A stretch of 64,000 nt of DNA from Gonapodya sp. JEL0774 (GCA_027604505.1 JADIIX010000016.1:62001-126000); one strand, 5' to 3'; numbered from the stretch's first letter, positions 46,112 to 59,241 are shown. Translations and numbers: made by a program. The notes: generated by a model not told the origin, from the letters alone.

Positions 46112-49100
46112 ATGGCGGATTCAAACAACAACAACGACAACAGCGACGACAGAGGCAACAGCGACAGCAGCGACATCAAGGACAGCAGCTACGCGGCATC
46201 GACCACACCCGCACACGACACGTCCACTGCCCAAGTCCCCGCTCAGTCGGACTCTGCCCCCCCTGACTCCGCTCCCACTCCCACTCTCACTCCTTCTTCC
46301 CAGTCCCCACTCGCTGCGCTCCCAGGTCTCACCCCTCAACAGCGCGCTCAGCTGAGACAGAGGCTGCTTGAACGGCAACGCGCTGCTCGCGAGGGAAAAC
46401 CATTTGTTCCTTCTTCCGCCGCCACCGGAACTGAACCCGCCGCCACTCCTACTCCGGCTCCGGCAGACCCCTCCACCCCTACTTCCCCACCCTCCCAAAC
46501 CACTCCAGCCACCCCTCCAGCCACCCCTCCATCCACCCCTACAACCACACCCCCTCCGCCCACCCTCCGCCCAGCCCTCCTCTCCCAAGCAGTCTCCTTC
46601 CTCTCGTCCCCAAAAACCAAGTCCGCTCCCAAAACCCGCAAAATAGACTTTTTGAAATCAAAGGGTCTCACCCAGCCTGAGATCGACGAGGCGTTCAGGA
46701 GGGTCGGCGAGGTCGGCGAGGTCGGTGGGGGGGGCGGCGTCGGAGTCGGCGTCGGTGCGGCCAACGAGGCGGCAGGGAGTGTCCCTGGTTCAGTGGACGC
46801 AAGTACAGCCAATTCCCCAGCCCCACCCGATCCCACCGGGTTCACCACGCCCTTAGACTCGAACTCGGACGCGGACTCGAAACCGTGGTTCCCACCTCCC
46901 GCACGGACCCAAACCCCGGCCCCTCCTGCCCCAGCCCTCCCTCCATCTCCCTCTTTCTCTCCCTCTCCCTCTCTTGCCCCACCTCCTACCTCCCATTCCC
47001 CCTCTCCCTCTCTCCAACCCCTCCAACCCCTCCAACCATCCCAATCGCCCGTTCCCCTCTCCCCACCCCTGCCTCCCCTACCCCCCCGCCCCCCCGCCAT
47101 GCTCGCCGAACAACGCCGCCTCGCCGCCCGGCAAAACCTCGCCATAGCCCTCGTATGGGCCCTCGGACCTGTCGTAGGCCTCGCATGGGCCAGTTGGGTG
47201 AGTTGCGCGCCCAGGATAGGTGTGGGGGGTTGGGGTTTTGGGGCGGTGAAGTGGGAGGGGTTGGATTTATGGGGTTTACGGGGAAAGTGGGAGGGGCTGT
47301 GGGTTTATGGGTTCTATCGAGAAAGTGGGAGGTAGCGGGGGCTTCTGGGGTTTATGGGAAAAGCGGGAGAGGGTGGAGGTTTACGGGGTTTATGCGGAAA
47401 GTGGAGAGAGTGGGAGTCTATGGGGTTTACGGGAAAAGTTGCGGACCCGTGGACTTGGATGGGGACCGTGATTGCGTTGCGTTGGTCCACCTCGTGCGGC
47501 CCCCGTCGTTGGCCTCCCTAACATGGTTTTCTACGCCATGCCTGTTCCCGTCTCTTCCTCCCCCTGCTCACACCCTTCCCGCTTTCCCATGCATCCCACA
47601 CACCCCCTCACCTACAGTCCCTCTCCCGCCACGCCCTCCATCTCGCCTCTCTCCACACCGCCTCCCTCGTCCGCACTCTCACATCCCACCTCGCGCCGGT
47701 CCTTACCGTGGCCCGCGGTATGCTGCTCACTATGTCCTCCCCCTCCCCATCCCCACCCGCGTCCACCACCACCACCGCCACACCCACCTACCCCAAGCTC
47801 CCCACCTCCCTCGCCCGCCTCACCGCCCGCTTGGCCGCCGGGGCGGATCGGGTCTCGGCGAGTGCAAAGGACAATCGGAAACAGGCCAGACGGTGGGTCA
47901 AGAAGACCGCGTACGGGTACTCTCCGCTCGGCACAGACGAGGAGGACGGGGTCAGTGGCGACACTGCCGCCGCCGCCGCCGCCCCGTCCACCGCAACCAC
48001 CACCACCACCACACCGCCACCGGCCCCTTTCACCCACCTCCGCTCCCTCGCCGACGACCTGCACCAGTACCTCACCCGCGAGACCTACTTCAACGCCTAC
48101 TCCGCCGGCGGGGGTGGCGCAGGGTTGTACGGGGGGTACGGGGGGTACGGGGGATGGGACGAGGAATACGGGAGCGGGGGGGATAAGGACAAGGACAAGG
48201 AGAGGGAAAAGGAAAAGGAACGCAAGTTACCCCACCAAGTCGTGTCCGACATTCGCGCCGAGATTCGGGCCGTGAAGGGGGTTCTGTTGAGTATTAGAAA
48301 CTTTCCCAACTCGGCAGTCGCGGGGGGGGTAGGAAGTGGCGTGGGAGGGGGGGGTGCAAGACTCGCGGGAGGGGTGGGTTGGGGGGGTCAGGCGTATAGG
48401 GGACCCGTGCCGGTGCCTGTGCCGACGCAGGTGCCGGCACAGGTGGGAGGGGGGGGGTATGGGTACGGGTACGCGAACGCGAACGCGTATCAGGGGATGG
48501 GACCGAGTGTGGGGCAGGGAGTGGCGGGTCCGGCAACGGGACAGTCACAGTCGCAGGCGCAACCGTTGGACGGCCAGACGGTGCCGGTACATGTGCAGGG
48601 CCAGCAGAGTCAGAGTCAGGGTCTGAATCTGGACTCCTCCCCGGTGCAGCAGCAGCAAGTGGGTGCCCAGCCTGCCGCCGCCGCCGCTCCCGCATCCCAC
48701 GCCGCGCCGGGGTGGCTGCAGGGCCAGCCGTCGGGAGTGCAGGGGCAGCCCAAGCCCCTGCCCCAAACGCAACCTCCACTGCAGGCGCAGGCTCATGCTC
48801 AGGCGGCACCGGTACCGGTACCGGTACCGCAGCAGCCGTTGTCCGCCGCCGCCTCCTCGTCGGGCGCTCCAGCCCCGGCTCTGCCACCGCAGGCACAACC
48901 GGCTGTGCAGACGGGGTACGGGTACCAGAGAGATCCAACGTGGGGGACGTTGGGGAGCCAGGCGGTGCCGCCGCCGTCGACGGGGATGGGGATGCCGGTG
49001 CCTGCGCAGGGGGCGTCTCAGGGTCAGGCTCAGCTTCAACAGCAACCGCAACCACAACAACAACCACAACCGCAACAGCAACAATACCCGCATCCCCAAC

Positions 49101-50149
49101 CCGCCACGCACCCACCGACCCAACCGTGGGCCACATCGTCGGCAGGGTCCGGCTACGGCTCTACACCAGTTCTTCCACCACCGGCCCCCACCACCGCCCC
49201 CCTTACCACCACCCCAACCGCCCCTTGGTCCCCCTCGCCGGTCGCCTCCACGTCCACTGGCTCGGCGGCTCCCGCGTACGCACCGGCACCGACGTGGACG
49301 CCGCCGCCGGTGAGGAGTTCGGGGGGGAGGGGGATCGCGAAGCCGTGGATGGGTGTGGGTGCGGGTTCAGGAGGGGGAGCCGGGGCGGCGGGAGCGAGTG
49401 GGACTGGGAGTGCAGGGGTCGGAGGGGGACAGGCGCAGGCGCAGTACTCGATGCCCATGACGTCCACGCAGGCGTTTGGATTGCCGCCGAACGCGGCGAG
49501 TGGGGCGGGGATGGTGGCCGGACAGGGACAGGGGCAGGTGGAGATGGGAGGTGAGTTGGGGTGTGGTGATGGGGGGATGAAGGGGGTGAGGCACAGGGGG
49601 GAGAGGAAGGAGGGAAGGACGCATATTTCTGTGTTTGGTGTGATGAGGAGGGAGGGTTGGGGGCAATGGAGTGTGCGGTTGATGTTTCTCTACTTGTGTG
49701 TTGTGGTGTTTCTGACGGTACACGTTCTTGTCTTGTGGCAACATTCTTCCCCCGTTGGACATCCTACCCCCGAAGTAGCGTCTCCCATTCCTCAACAACC
49801 CGTTGCGCCCTCTGCAGCACCCCTTGCCTCGCCCTCTCAACCGCCCTCGGCACCCGTCGAGCAGCCGCAACAGCCCCACCTTCCACAACCGGCTCAACAA
49901 ATCTCACCCGTTACCGCCCACTCCACCCTCCCTCCGACCCCGCCAGTTGTGCAAGCCCCCGTCGCCCCACCCACCCTTGCACCTGCCCCTGCGCAGTTTG
50001 TACCATCGGACGCACCGGCACCGAAACGGGCACCACCACCACCACCACAGCCGCCTGCTGGGGATGTCAACGGGGTTCACCACGGAAGTGGGAACGGATT
50101 CGTCAACGGGACGGATAGCGTTGCGGTGGCGGAGGAGGGGATGAATTGA
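46112..50149 (+). CDS. PEX14: Peroxin-14 (peroxisomal docking protein), unusually large, 1,129 aa
   Basis: Exons 46112-47197, 47618-49550 and 49779-50149. Residues 151-200 are the Pex14 N-terminal domain that binds Pex5 WxxxF motifs: LLSQAVSFLSSPKTKSAP then KIDFLKSKGLTQPEIDEAF. A membrane span lies at 342-362 (NLAIALVWALGPVVGLAWAS), followed by amphipathic helix and coiled coil, as in other Pex14 proteins. Two things are unusual. About 150 disordered Pro/Thr-rich residues precede the domain, where it is normally at the N-terminus. The C-terminal region is also huge, Gln/Pro/Gly-rich low complexity; family members are commonly 340-450 aa. The last intron (228 nt) is a multiple of three with no stop, so retention is possible. 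It acts on the peroxisome membrane, docking receptors for matrix protein import. Confidence 0.85.
47262..47445 (+). repeat. Minisatellite-like repeat in PEX14 intron 1
   Basis: Five diverged units of about 37-40 bases, each containing GGGGTTTA(C/T)GGG then (A/G)AAAG(C/T)GGGAG, occupy nearly half of the 420-nt first intron. The G-richness is on the transcribed sense strand. Confidence 0.65.
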
Positions 50150-50256
50150 TGCGGGTACAGGGCGGGGGATGTGGAGATGGTGATGTGTGCCGTGGGCAGG
50201 TAAAGTTTGGAGGAGCGAGCATGTGCAGGAGGTCGTAGGGAACTGCAGAGTCATGA

Positions 50257-50262
50257 AATAAA
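50257..50262 (+). terminator. Likely polyadenylation signal of PEX14 (AATAAA)
   Basis: A canonical AATAAA hexamer 108 bases after the PEX14 stop and 157 bases before the WDR6-like start codon. This is the expected position for transcript end formation in a tight head-to-tail gene pair. Confidence 0.5.
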
Positions 50263-50418
50263 ACTGAAAATGCTCCGTCGTGGATTAGAAAAGTGGTCGA
50301 AATAATTTATGCGCAGCGGGGGAATCGTCGTCGTCAATTTGGCATTTGATCAGAGTCCGTGTGTCGGGCAAGAGGGCAACTGACACTGTCTTCACCTGGT
50401 CTTCGTGCATCCGACACG

Positions 50419-53400
50419 ATGAACACGGAAACCACACCGCAACCACCCAGTCGCGTATCCATCAAGACACGGCACGTTACTGCACCTGTTACAGCGCTCT
50501 CTTTCTTGAAAGTCTTGGGGAACGATGGGAGAGAACTGGATACCGGCCCTCGGGCTCGGCCTCCCACACCGACCAGCCAGCCCAGCGAACCAGGCCAGAC
50601 CGCATTATTTCTCATCATTGCTCACGGATCGTATTTGAAGCTGTTTCCTGTCAGGGAAGAGACCGGGGACGGGGCTGGAAGTCTGGGAGCGACAGGGCAG
50701 AATCCAGTCGCCGTTTCGGAGGAAATGTTCGAACGGGCCAAGATTCATGGGATTCGACTTGGTAAGGCAGAACTTGCTTGGAAATCGTTGTCGGGAAAGT
50801 GTCGTTGGTATCTTTGACATGTGAATGACGGCCATTGCCACTTCTCAGCGGAGTCGACTGATTCGAGCAACCGTCCTGAATGTGAAAAATACCGCACACT
50901 GGCAATTTTCGGTTCCAAGTTCCTCCGTGTACTCCGCATCAATCTTGTTGCACCTTCGTTTTCCCCACCCAACACCCTGACCCACGGCAGGGATCAACCC
51001 CACACGTTTCCCGACTGGATCCTCGAAGTGAAATGGGTTCCCGACGACAACTTGGCGGTGCTCACAGCGCACAATCTGTTGCACTTGTTCTCACCGGCTA
51101 CTGGCCAAATCATCAAGTCTGTACAGTGCCCTGAGCGATCATTGTCGTACGCGGGAGCGATGTGGGGACAGAGTTTTGGGAATCTGATTGTTGCGAGTGG
51201 GACGGTCATGGCAGGCGTGGTTGTCTGGACGCCTGAAGCTGATAATGGTACTGCGAATGGGAATGAAACTCTGGAGAGCGTGGAGCAGGAACCGCCAGTA
51301 CCTGACGGAGTCGACACACAGCCCGATTCGAGATCTGCTCACACCATCGGTTCCGTGCCCAAAGGCTCCCTCTTGCGACCCTGGAACTCTGCTCAGCACC
51401 TTTCACATGCTGTTGGTACGGTTGTGACTCGATGTGAGGGACATGATGTATGTACAATCTCCTCGCGTGACCACAAGAGCGAATCGCGCAAGTTCCTGAT
51501 AATTTGCGTCACCTGCAACTAAAAGGGCGCGGTGTTTTCAGTGTCATTCGACTCATCTGGGAGATATCTTATCACTGCGGGGGACGATCGGACAGTGAGA
51601 ACGTGGGACCTTGCTACAAGCACCGAGAGTATTCGGTGAGTTGCCACTTTGAAGAATTTCGAACGGCGTGGTTCACGGACCCATCCGAAAATCCCATCGG
51701 AAAATCGCATTTGTGAGCAGCAACATTACAGAGCCCTCAACGACATCTTTCGGTCATATTTCCCGCGTGTGGCGTGCCGTGTTCATTCCTCCGGTAAGCA
51801 CTGCATCTGTGGACGAACCTCCGCGCTACTCTGTATCGGCATCGGAAGACGCGACCGCCCGGGTGTGGCAGCTTCCCTTAGCCAACCAAGAAACGCACGG
51901 AAAGTTGTCGGCGCAGTGTGTGACTGTGCTCGGTGGTGGAACGGGTAAACGCGGACAGGGGTGGCGGGGTGGAGGTGGAGGTGGTCACGAGAAGCGAAAT
52001 ATTTGGAGTATTGACGTGGCAGTGATGAAATCTCAAGTACACACTGATGGTTTCAGAACGTTGGTCGCTACCGGTGGCGGTGATGGAGGAGTACGGCTCT
52101 GGGATTGTACCTCAAACGTTGAGGAGGGCGATGGAGGAATGCCGATTGTCTCGTGGAGGGTCCTGGCGCGCAGACAAGAGCCCAATGAAGTCGATGAATC
52201 AATGACTGCGGATGCACGGCAACACAAGCGTGGTCGTGGGAAAAAGAAGTGGTCCGCACGGGAGAATGTTCCTGGTATTGATAACGCGACTCAAAGCTTG
52301 GAACAGGAATCTCCAAGCAGACCCTCTTTCATTTCGTTCAACCTTCTTTCGGCTTCTCTCTTACTGGTTGTGGACGACCGAGGAGACTTCTATGTACAGC
52401 CCATCATATCGAACTTGAAATCAGGTGTCATCGGTTTGGATTCTGTCCCGTTTTTCTCTGACGCACGGTTCTCTCGCTACGTCACACTTTCTTCTTGCCC
52501 CGCTCAATTCTCTACCAGCACACTTGTTGTTGTTGGGAATCAAGCAGGATTGTTTCGGGCTGTTCTGTACGACCCTCTCACACCCTCTCCATTGCGAAGC
52601 ACCGAGTGGTTGGTCGGGACAGGCGCACATGAAGACCGGATCGAGGAAATATGGTCCTATTATAAGCATAGGGACTCACTGACGGAGGACTGCTGGGATG
52701 TCTTCTCGTTCGCAACCGGTGGTAATCTTTGGTGGCATCGGATCACATTCTCGCGCAATGTTGATGCCGCTCAAGGCGCTCAGCAAATCGCAAGTCTCAC
52801 ATACGTACAGCGGGACGCTCTCCATGTGGCAGTGACCTATCCGAAGGGGACGGAGTGGATAGTGGGTGTGGCTACCTACCGAGGCACAGTGGAACTCTGG
52901 TGGCCCGACTCCAGTGGTGCACCCACGAGATTGGTGGTCATTGATGTCACATTGAATGGCCTGGCAGTGACCTCTCTTTCATTCTTAACTTCGTCGCCAA
53001 GCCAACGGGAGCTGTTACTGACAACTACGTCACGTGAGGGAAGGTGGTGGACGTGGAGTGTTGCGCTACCACTGAAATCAGAGTCAGAATACGAAGCGAA
53101 CGATTTAAGAGGTGTTTTGGAGACTCGGCTGGAAGAACAGAGCGATGTTGAGGACGACGAGAGTCTTTTAAATGAGGATGGGGTGTTAAACCCCAGTGTT
53201 ACAGCTCTGATTGACGGAAATAATGGGGCGATACGGTTGAATGGAATGAGGGTGACCATGGGATGGTTAGAAGGGGTGAGTTTTGTGAGGGGTTAGTCTC
53301 GGTGTTGAGGTTTAGTATTCATTCGTGAAGAACATGCGCTTACACATGTTGACTTCATCTGATCGTTCTCGTAGATGTTACCATCTGATTCTGGCTCGCC

Positions 53401-55401
53401 AATGGTTGTGTGGGGCTTCAGAAGTGCAAGATTTTTTGTGTACGATGTGAGACTCCGACGAGAAGTATGTAATCTAAGGTGTTCGCCTTCCTCTTTTTCA
53501 TTTATTATTTTCGAAACTAAATCTTGTTGCGTCTACTTCGCAGGTTTTCTTCGCTGTATGCGGTGGTGCCCATCGTCGCTGGCATGTGAAGGCAGAGCAG
53601 CAAAGTGATGGTTCATGGATCTGCGCGTTCATCTTCTTCAAAGCCGGTGGGGTGGGTTGACGTACTTGCAAACATTTATCGATGTGCTTATCAGACCTAG
53701 TCTTGTCAGGTTTGGCTCCACAAAAGTGTCCCTCTAGCAGTCAAGGTTCCCAACATCACCAAAGTGATTCAGGTCCGCACCTGTCGTTATTCAGTGTTGG
53801 AATTCCGATTTCTCTTCCACTTCTTTCTCTTGCGCTTATTAGCCTAGTTTCCATGGGATGGGCATTTCCTGCATTGAGCCACTCGACTTTGGCGAGAGCA
53901 CATCCATTTCGATAGCAACCGGTGGTGACGACGGAGCTATCAGACTCAGCTCTTGTGAGTTGGAGCCGGTTGTAAATGTCTCAGTGAAAGGCACTATCAG
54001 GGAGAGATTTAAAGATCACCAACTTGCATTGACTGTCAGTCTCGGCCGCTGAAGTGACACCCTTCAATCCTCTCGTCACTTATCCGTCACACTTCAGCGG
54101 AGTCCGATCCCTCACTTCACCTCAAACATATGAATTCGATATGGTTGGAGACCTTTCACAAATAGAAGGAAGCCCCTCGTGGCTATTGTCTGGTGGTGGA
54201 AAAGGCGAACTTATCGCTTGGCGGGTACTGAGAGGTCGAGATGGGGTCAGTCTTGGAATGGTAGCCAAAGGGTCTGAAATCATGTGAGGCTCGTTCCCTA
54301 GCATGGCCACCATATACTGATGATTTCTCCCATAACATCAGCGACGACTACGAAACGAGGATAATGTCATTAACGTCTTTCGCAATGCATTCGGTCGAGA
54401 ACGAAATGATTTACGTCGGCATGGCGTTGTCAGACGGTCGCATAAAAATGGCTCTGTTTGAGCCACGTACCAAATCGATTTCGGACCTGGCACAAATCTC
54501 ATTATACCATCATTGCGTACTGAAACTGCGACATGTTATCATCCCTCGATATGAGTTACCGAATGACATCTCTCTGCAATGCTCTTTGGTGATCCTTGCG
54601 AGCGCTGCTACCGATGGATCGATTTCCATGTGGAACTCCGGGGCTTTGCCGTTGGCCCAATGCAATAAAGACTCAATGCGCGAACTGCCAAACCGGCAAG
54701 ACTCAACTCTACTGTGGTATGGTCGAATACATCAAAATGGTGTGAATGGTATGGATGTACTTTGGAGTGAGTGGTCGCAGGCAGCCGTGCACATCCTGCT
54801 GTGTTTCTTTGATTGATGCAAATTTCTTGAAGGTCGATCTCTCCAACTTCTATTACTGGCAACAAGCTCTGACGATAATTCTCTGATAGTGACATTGTTC
54901 CGAGTCTCGGAAAAAGCGGGTGCCCCGGTTTTGACCGCGATTGGAAGTGCCAGTGAGAAGTCGGCTCACTCGTCCAACATCACTTGTGAGCTCCCGTAAG
55001 AGAATTCACCCTACCACATTACTGTTACTGAGGCTTTCGCTTTGAGGCATTAAAATTATCTCCAGAGCTTATTATGGCCACACTTTTGGAGATGAACCAG
55101 GCAACCAAAACCGTACATTCTCGATTTTATCCTCTTCTACCGACCAGCGCTTTCGGCTTTGGGACTTGAGCATCCATTCAAATGTCAAAGGACCCACACT
55201 ATCACTTCAATTGCGATATTCGCAGTGGGTTCATGTTGCGGATGTTGCTGATATTGCAGTTTTCTCTCGCCGGTTGGTGTCTTCGTGGCCTCTATTGCAG
55301 CCGCACTTGCGCACTGGGGTTCTCAAAATCGGGCTTTTCCTTCCTTCTAAAGGTTTTGCGCGATTGTTGGGACAGGAATACAAATTTTAGAGATGTACTG
55401 A
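50419..55401 (+). CDS. WD40-repeat protein of the WDR6 / Rtt10 (Trm734) family, tRNA 2'-O-methylation cofactor
   Basis: Thirteen exons: 50419-50761, 50849-51447, 51526-51635, 51718-53275, 53375-53464, 53544-53651, 53710-53772, 53843-53954, 54055-54283, 54342-54766, 54833-54995, 55066-55272, 55353-55401. The total is 1,351 aa, all in frame. Family marks: N-terminal VTALSFL...YLKLF and ERAKIHGIRL; WD blocks GRYLITAGDDRTVRTWDL, YSVSASEDATARVWQL and LSSSTDQRFRLWDLS; CGGAHRRWHV; PLVTYPSHFSGVRSL; DDYETRIMSLTSF; C-terminal WVHVADVADIAVFS and IVGTGIQILEM. In yeast, Trm734 (Rtt10) pairs with the methyltransferase Trm7 to modify position 34 of tRNA-Phe and some other tRNAs; human WDR6 pairs with FTSJ1. 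The exon with Gly-rich GWRGGGGGGHEK is a lineage-specific insertion. Joins near exons 7-9 and 12-13 were chosen to preserve family sequence. Confidence 0.8.
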
Positions 55402-55528
55402 AAATCATTAATTGTTTTGCAATTTGAACTCAACGACTATTTGCTTACAACATTCACACTTTAGATGTCCAAATTAATTCTGTTTGACGGATCTTGTTGA
55501 ACAATGCAAAATGAAATGGCCAGTCCCA

Positions 55529-58500
55529 CTACTCAGACGTTTGAACATAAGTATCCCACCATCCAGAAGCAACACTTTTCACCGCACCCAACACCGACGC
55601 CACCTCTTGTCGCACAAATCCCATCATTTGATCGATTTGCTTCCTCGCAAACTCCAAATAGTATCCGTCCTCAATCACTGCCACCGGCTCAGGGGTAATA
55701 ACCACTTCAGATCCTTGGTCCTCCTCTGTGACCGGTTCAGGTACAGGTGTCTCCTTCACCGGACCTTCTCCGTGCGCCGCAATTTCTTCATTCACGGGGA
55801 CTTCGTCCTTGGCGACCTCCTCAGGCGGTGTACCAGCTCCCTCAATAGTATCGTGTTCACCGGCAACTACGTCTTCTTCGGTTGGCACGATGTTGACCTC
55901 GTTCGCTTCATATGTGGTGCTGGTTGACCTGGTTGACCACAATCCTCTCCACCTCTCAGAGACAAGTCCAGCTGCCCTCACAACATCGTCTTTCACAGAA
56001 ACCGTGGCATAAGTACCAATATCAACAGCCCAGACATCTTTTTTGCCGGCATCAATGTCATCTCTTGATTTGACTCTCAAGACAGAAGCAATCGCGAGAA
56101 GAAGGAGCAGGAAAATCCACAGGCAGATGCCACAGGTGCCATTCTTATTCAATGTTTTCCCGAAATCGTCTCGAATCTTCTTCTGTGGCTTGTTCGCGGA
56201 CTCTTCAAACTTTCCTTCCTGCTCGGAGTGACTCGTGAGATGTCGGGGGTCTGAAGTGAGCAGAGCCTCTGCAGTGATAAGTTTTTTCCCCTCGTATTTC
56301 CTGTCTTCCTCGACTTCCTGCTCACTCTGTTCCAAAGTAAACTGAGTTTCGTTCAAGTTCACTTGCGGGACGACATCTGTCGAAACGTGGGAAACGTCAC
56401 GAGGAGCTTTCAGCTCTTGCACGTGAGTTGATTCGGCTGAAAGGTGGTGAAGCAGATGTTTTGATAATTTAAGGCACCGAAATACGAAAGCCACGTGCAC
56501 ACCGAGAAACCACAATTGAATCGACTAACCGTCGGAAATGTTCAAGTCCGTCCCTGGAATCGCCAGCTCCTCTATTGTGATTGCAGAGGCAAAGGGGCAC
56601 AAGTTTGTCCCAAATCCAAAAACGACAAGTAAAAAAAAATAATGAGTACCTGCCGCGGGATCGTCAACGTCAGGAACTGTCAAAACGGCCAACTCGGTTG
56701 TGCCTCCAGTCGTTATCACGGGAACGACTTCTTCGGTAGGTTCCTCAGCCGCCATAGCTGTTGCAGTGGGAACAGAGGGTGTCTCTACATCCACAACCGA
56801 ACCGATGGATTGAGACACCATAATTGAGCTTGCGAGAGACGGATTGGTCGTTTGTTGTTCGGGTTCCGTCGTGCCGATCGCTTCAGCTCCTCGATCTAAT
56901 GTGGTCGAATTTTGCAATTCCCGCAATGTACGAGCAGGCAATTCCGAAACATGTTCAGCAACACGATTGAGAGACTCCGATTTTCTCACTGTCTCCGCCA
57001 TAGTCGCAGCTGCTTTGATGTTCTCGCCGGTAAAACCGCTTGTCTCTAGAGGTGGCACGAATAACTCAGACTTACGTTCTAATCCCCCCTGCGCAACAGC
57101 ATCGTCCCGAATATTATCAGCTGATATTCCGCGAGTTATTGTCTCGGGGGGAGTGTTATCTTGCTGAGGAGGCAGCTCCGAGATCAGTATCGGTGTCTGA
57201 GACATACCCTCCGTTTCCGATACCGCAACTAGACTTTGGTCCGGCGCATCCTGAGGGGTCGATTGAAACATGTCGGGAACCTCTCCAGTATCAATGTCCG
57301 CGGCGGCGGCAACCCCATCTGATTCAAAATCCATCGTCAGGTCAAGGGGCTTGGGATCTGGTACATTTTCTGTGTCCCCCACGTCGAGAGCTTCCTCAAA
57401 AATCCCCGCCGGAAGCTGTTCCGGTGCGTTGTATGAATTCAGTACCGAGGGACCTTCGCCAGTGCTATCATCCGTCGTCAACTCGGGTTCTGTGGGCCTG
57501 CCCTCTGTCTCCACTGCGGCTTCATCATTCGTCACTTTGGCGTCTTCAGACTCACGTACGATCGGGCGAGCGTCTGCATCGACTTCTACATTTCGAGCAG
57601 TCTCAGATGACTCCTCCACCGACGGCTCAAGCGACTTGGGTTCCAGTTTGGGTGATGAACCCGATTGCGGTTCTTCGACGACGACATCCAAAACGTCGAA
57701 ATCAACAAGTACCGAGGGGTCCTTAATGCCTGCGTCCAATTCCCTATTCCCTGAAATTGGAGGCGGAGCGGCCATTCTGAGATCAAGTTCTTCCGCGTTG
57801 GCAACATTCTCGTCGAGTTCACGCTCATTTCCTTTCGAAAAATAATCTGCCGATATGTGAGATCTGGGTTGATCTTGCAGAATGTCGGTCAAATTTCCGG
57901 GAGTAATGATTGTCGGATCCCCTTCCCCTGTGAGTGATTCTGCGTTCGCTTCAGTGGATTGACGTTTGTTGTTGGCGATCGTTCTCTCTTCGCCGTACTC
58001 GTGGTGATCGTCCGTAATTGTGTGACTGCTTCTACTGGCGTGGTGAGAGCTTTCATGAACAGTGGTAACTTCAACCTCAACCATCTCCTCAACTTCCTCG
58101 TATTCCAGCGAAGAGTTAAAAGGATTTCTGTTACGGGGCTTCCGAGGTTTCAGCTCAGTGACTTCGATTTCCTCCTCCTCTTCGATGGACATATCATACT
58201 CGATTTCTCTTTTGATCGTGCGTCGCCCAAACCCTTCCTCAGGTTCCCTTTCAATAACCCGTCGTGTCACACGAACTGTCCTTCCCTCTTGGTCTTGAAA
58301 GATTTTTTCTTCATCCGGGCTGTCTTTGAATGCTGCTTCAAGAGTTTTGTTGGTATCCTTGGGACAGTCGGTATTAGTCACTGTCTGTCCGTTGAAATCA
58401 ACCAAGCCGATTTTACCTCATCTAGCTGTCCATCGTCCCTCACATGAATTACGGTAATGATTGATGCGGAAGGTGAAGCAACATTTGAGAAAACGGTGGA

Positions 58501-58536
58501 AGGTGGAGTTGGAGGACGCGTCACCGAGTCTTCCAT
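55529..58536 (-). CDS. Acidic single-pass membrane protein of unknown function, 925 aa
   Basis: Exons 58536-58417, 58357-56650, 56571-56530 and 56436-55529. The first intron is 59 nt, with a good branch-point-like GACTAATAC. The long first part is acidic and Ser/Thr/Glu-rich with no folded domain. An exception is a charged block near the N-terminus (RTVRVTRRVIEREPEEGFG, then EYDMSIEEEEEIEVTELKP). One transmembrane helix (CGICLWIFLLLLLAIASVL, about residue 755) is followed by about 165 residues with a C-terminal amphipathic helix (FARKQIDQMMGFVRQEVAS). There is no N-terminal signal, so the acidic part is probably cytosolic or nuclear and the tail lumenal, if a signal-anchor topology holds. It resembles no family I know. 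KASH-like or ER/nuclear-envelope scaffold roles are speculation. Confidence 0.65.
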
Positions 58537-59241
58537 TTTGAAGCCCAACAAGAAACACAGAATTCGATGTGATTTGACACAAAGCTCAAAGTTGACAAAG
58601 TCGACTAGATAAAAAACTGAGCAGGCCTGAATTTCTTCTTGTCTGAATCCTTTGCGCAAGCGATTGAGACGACAATTGAGCGAGAGTGAATCACATGAAC
58701 GTGCTACTGTTATTACCTCGCAACAATCTGACTCGGCGTATCAGATTGAGGGAGAGTCTTTCAGTGGATCGGTGAAATCCAGTACTATGGCTGACGAGAT
58801 CCACGGGAAGTTGTGTTTGGCAAATCAACTGTCTATTTTATGGGCATGGAAGCAGGGGGGTGGTTGATTGCTGTGGTCATGAGAAGCCCCCAACCACGCA
58901 AATTACATAGTTTGAACGCGCATGGTCCGAGGACGCGAATCTTCGTGCTTTTTGCGAGAGTTGTGCATGGACGACTTTTTCCATCCTTTTGATACCTCGT
59001 GGTGTGATTTCGGGTCGCCAATGTTACAGTAGGACCAGAAGTTCCTTACGGAACCTTCGGCGAACTCCAGCAGGCTCAGCCAAGGAGTGTAATTTAGCTT
59101 ATGGTTTGATCTGATATCTTTGCTCACTCAGTGTCGAACTTAGAATGACATATATAGTCGAATTAGGAGGTGTGAGCCAGGAATCCCGCACTCTGTCGAT
59201 CGCACGAGGGCCATTCGAAAGACGAGTCTTCTATTTTGAGC
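58537..59241. other. Intergenic region between two minus-strand genes
   Basis: 705 bases upstream of the acidic membrane-protein gene and downstream of the ceramidase gene. A 71-codon plus frame (58652-58867) and minus frames at 58833-59127 show no motif or good start context. I see no supportable gene. Confidence 0.4.

Noticed and set aside
46121-47145. Long minus-strand Gly/Arg-rich frames
   Set aside because: They are antisense to the Pro/Thr-rich PEX14 coding sequence; codon bias in GC-rich DNA opens the opposite strand. No motif or splice support.
53955-54054. Reading through the GTGAGT donor of the WDR6-like gene (frame stays open for 34 codons)
   Set aside because: The read-through ends in a stop and breaks the family sequence. 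Splicing at 53954/54055 restores a recognisable PLVTYPSHFSGVRSL block.
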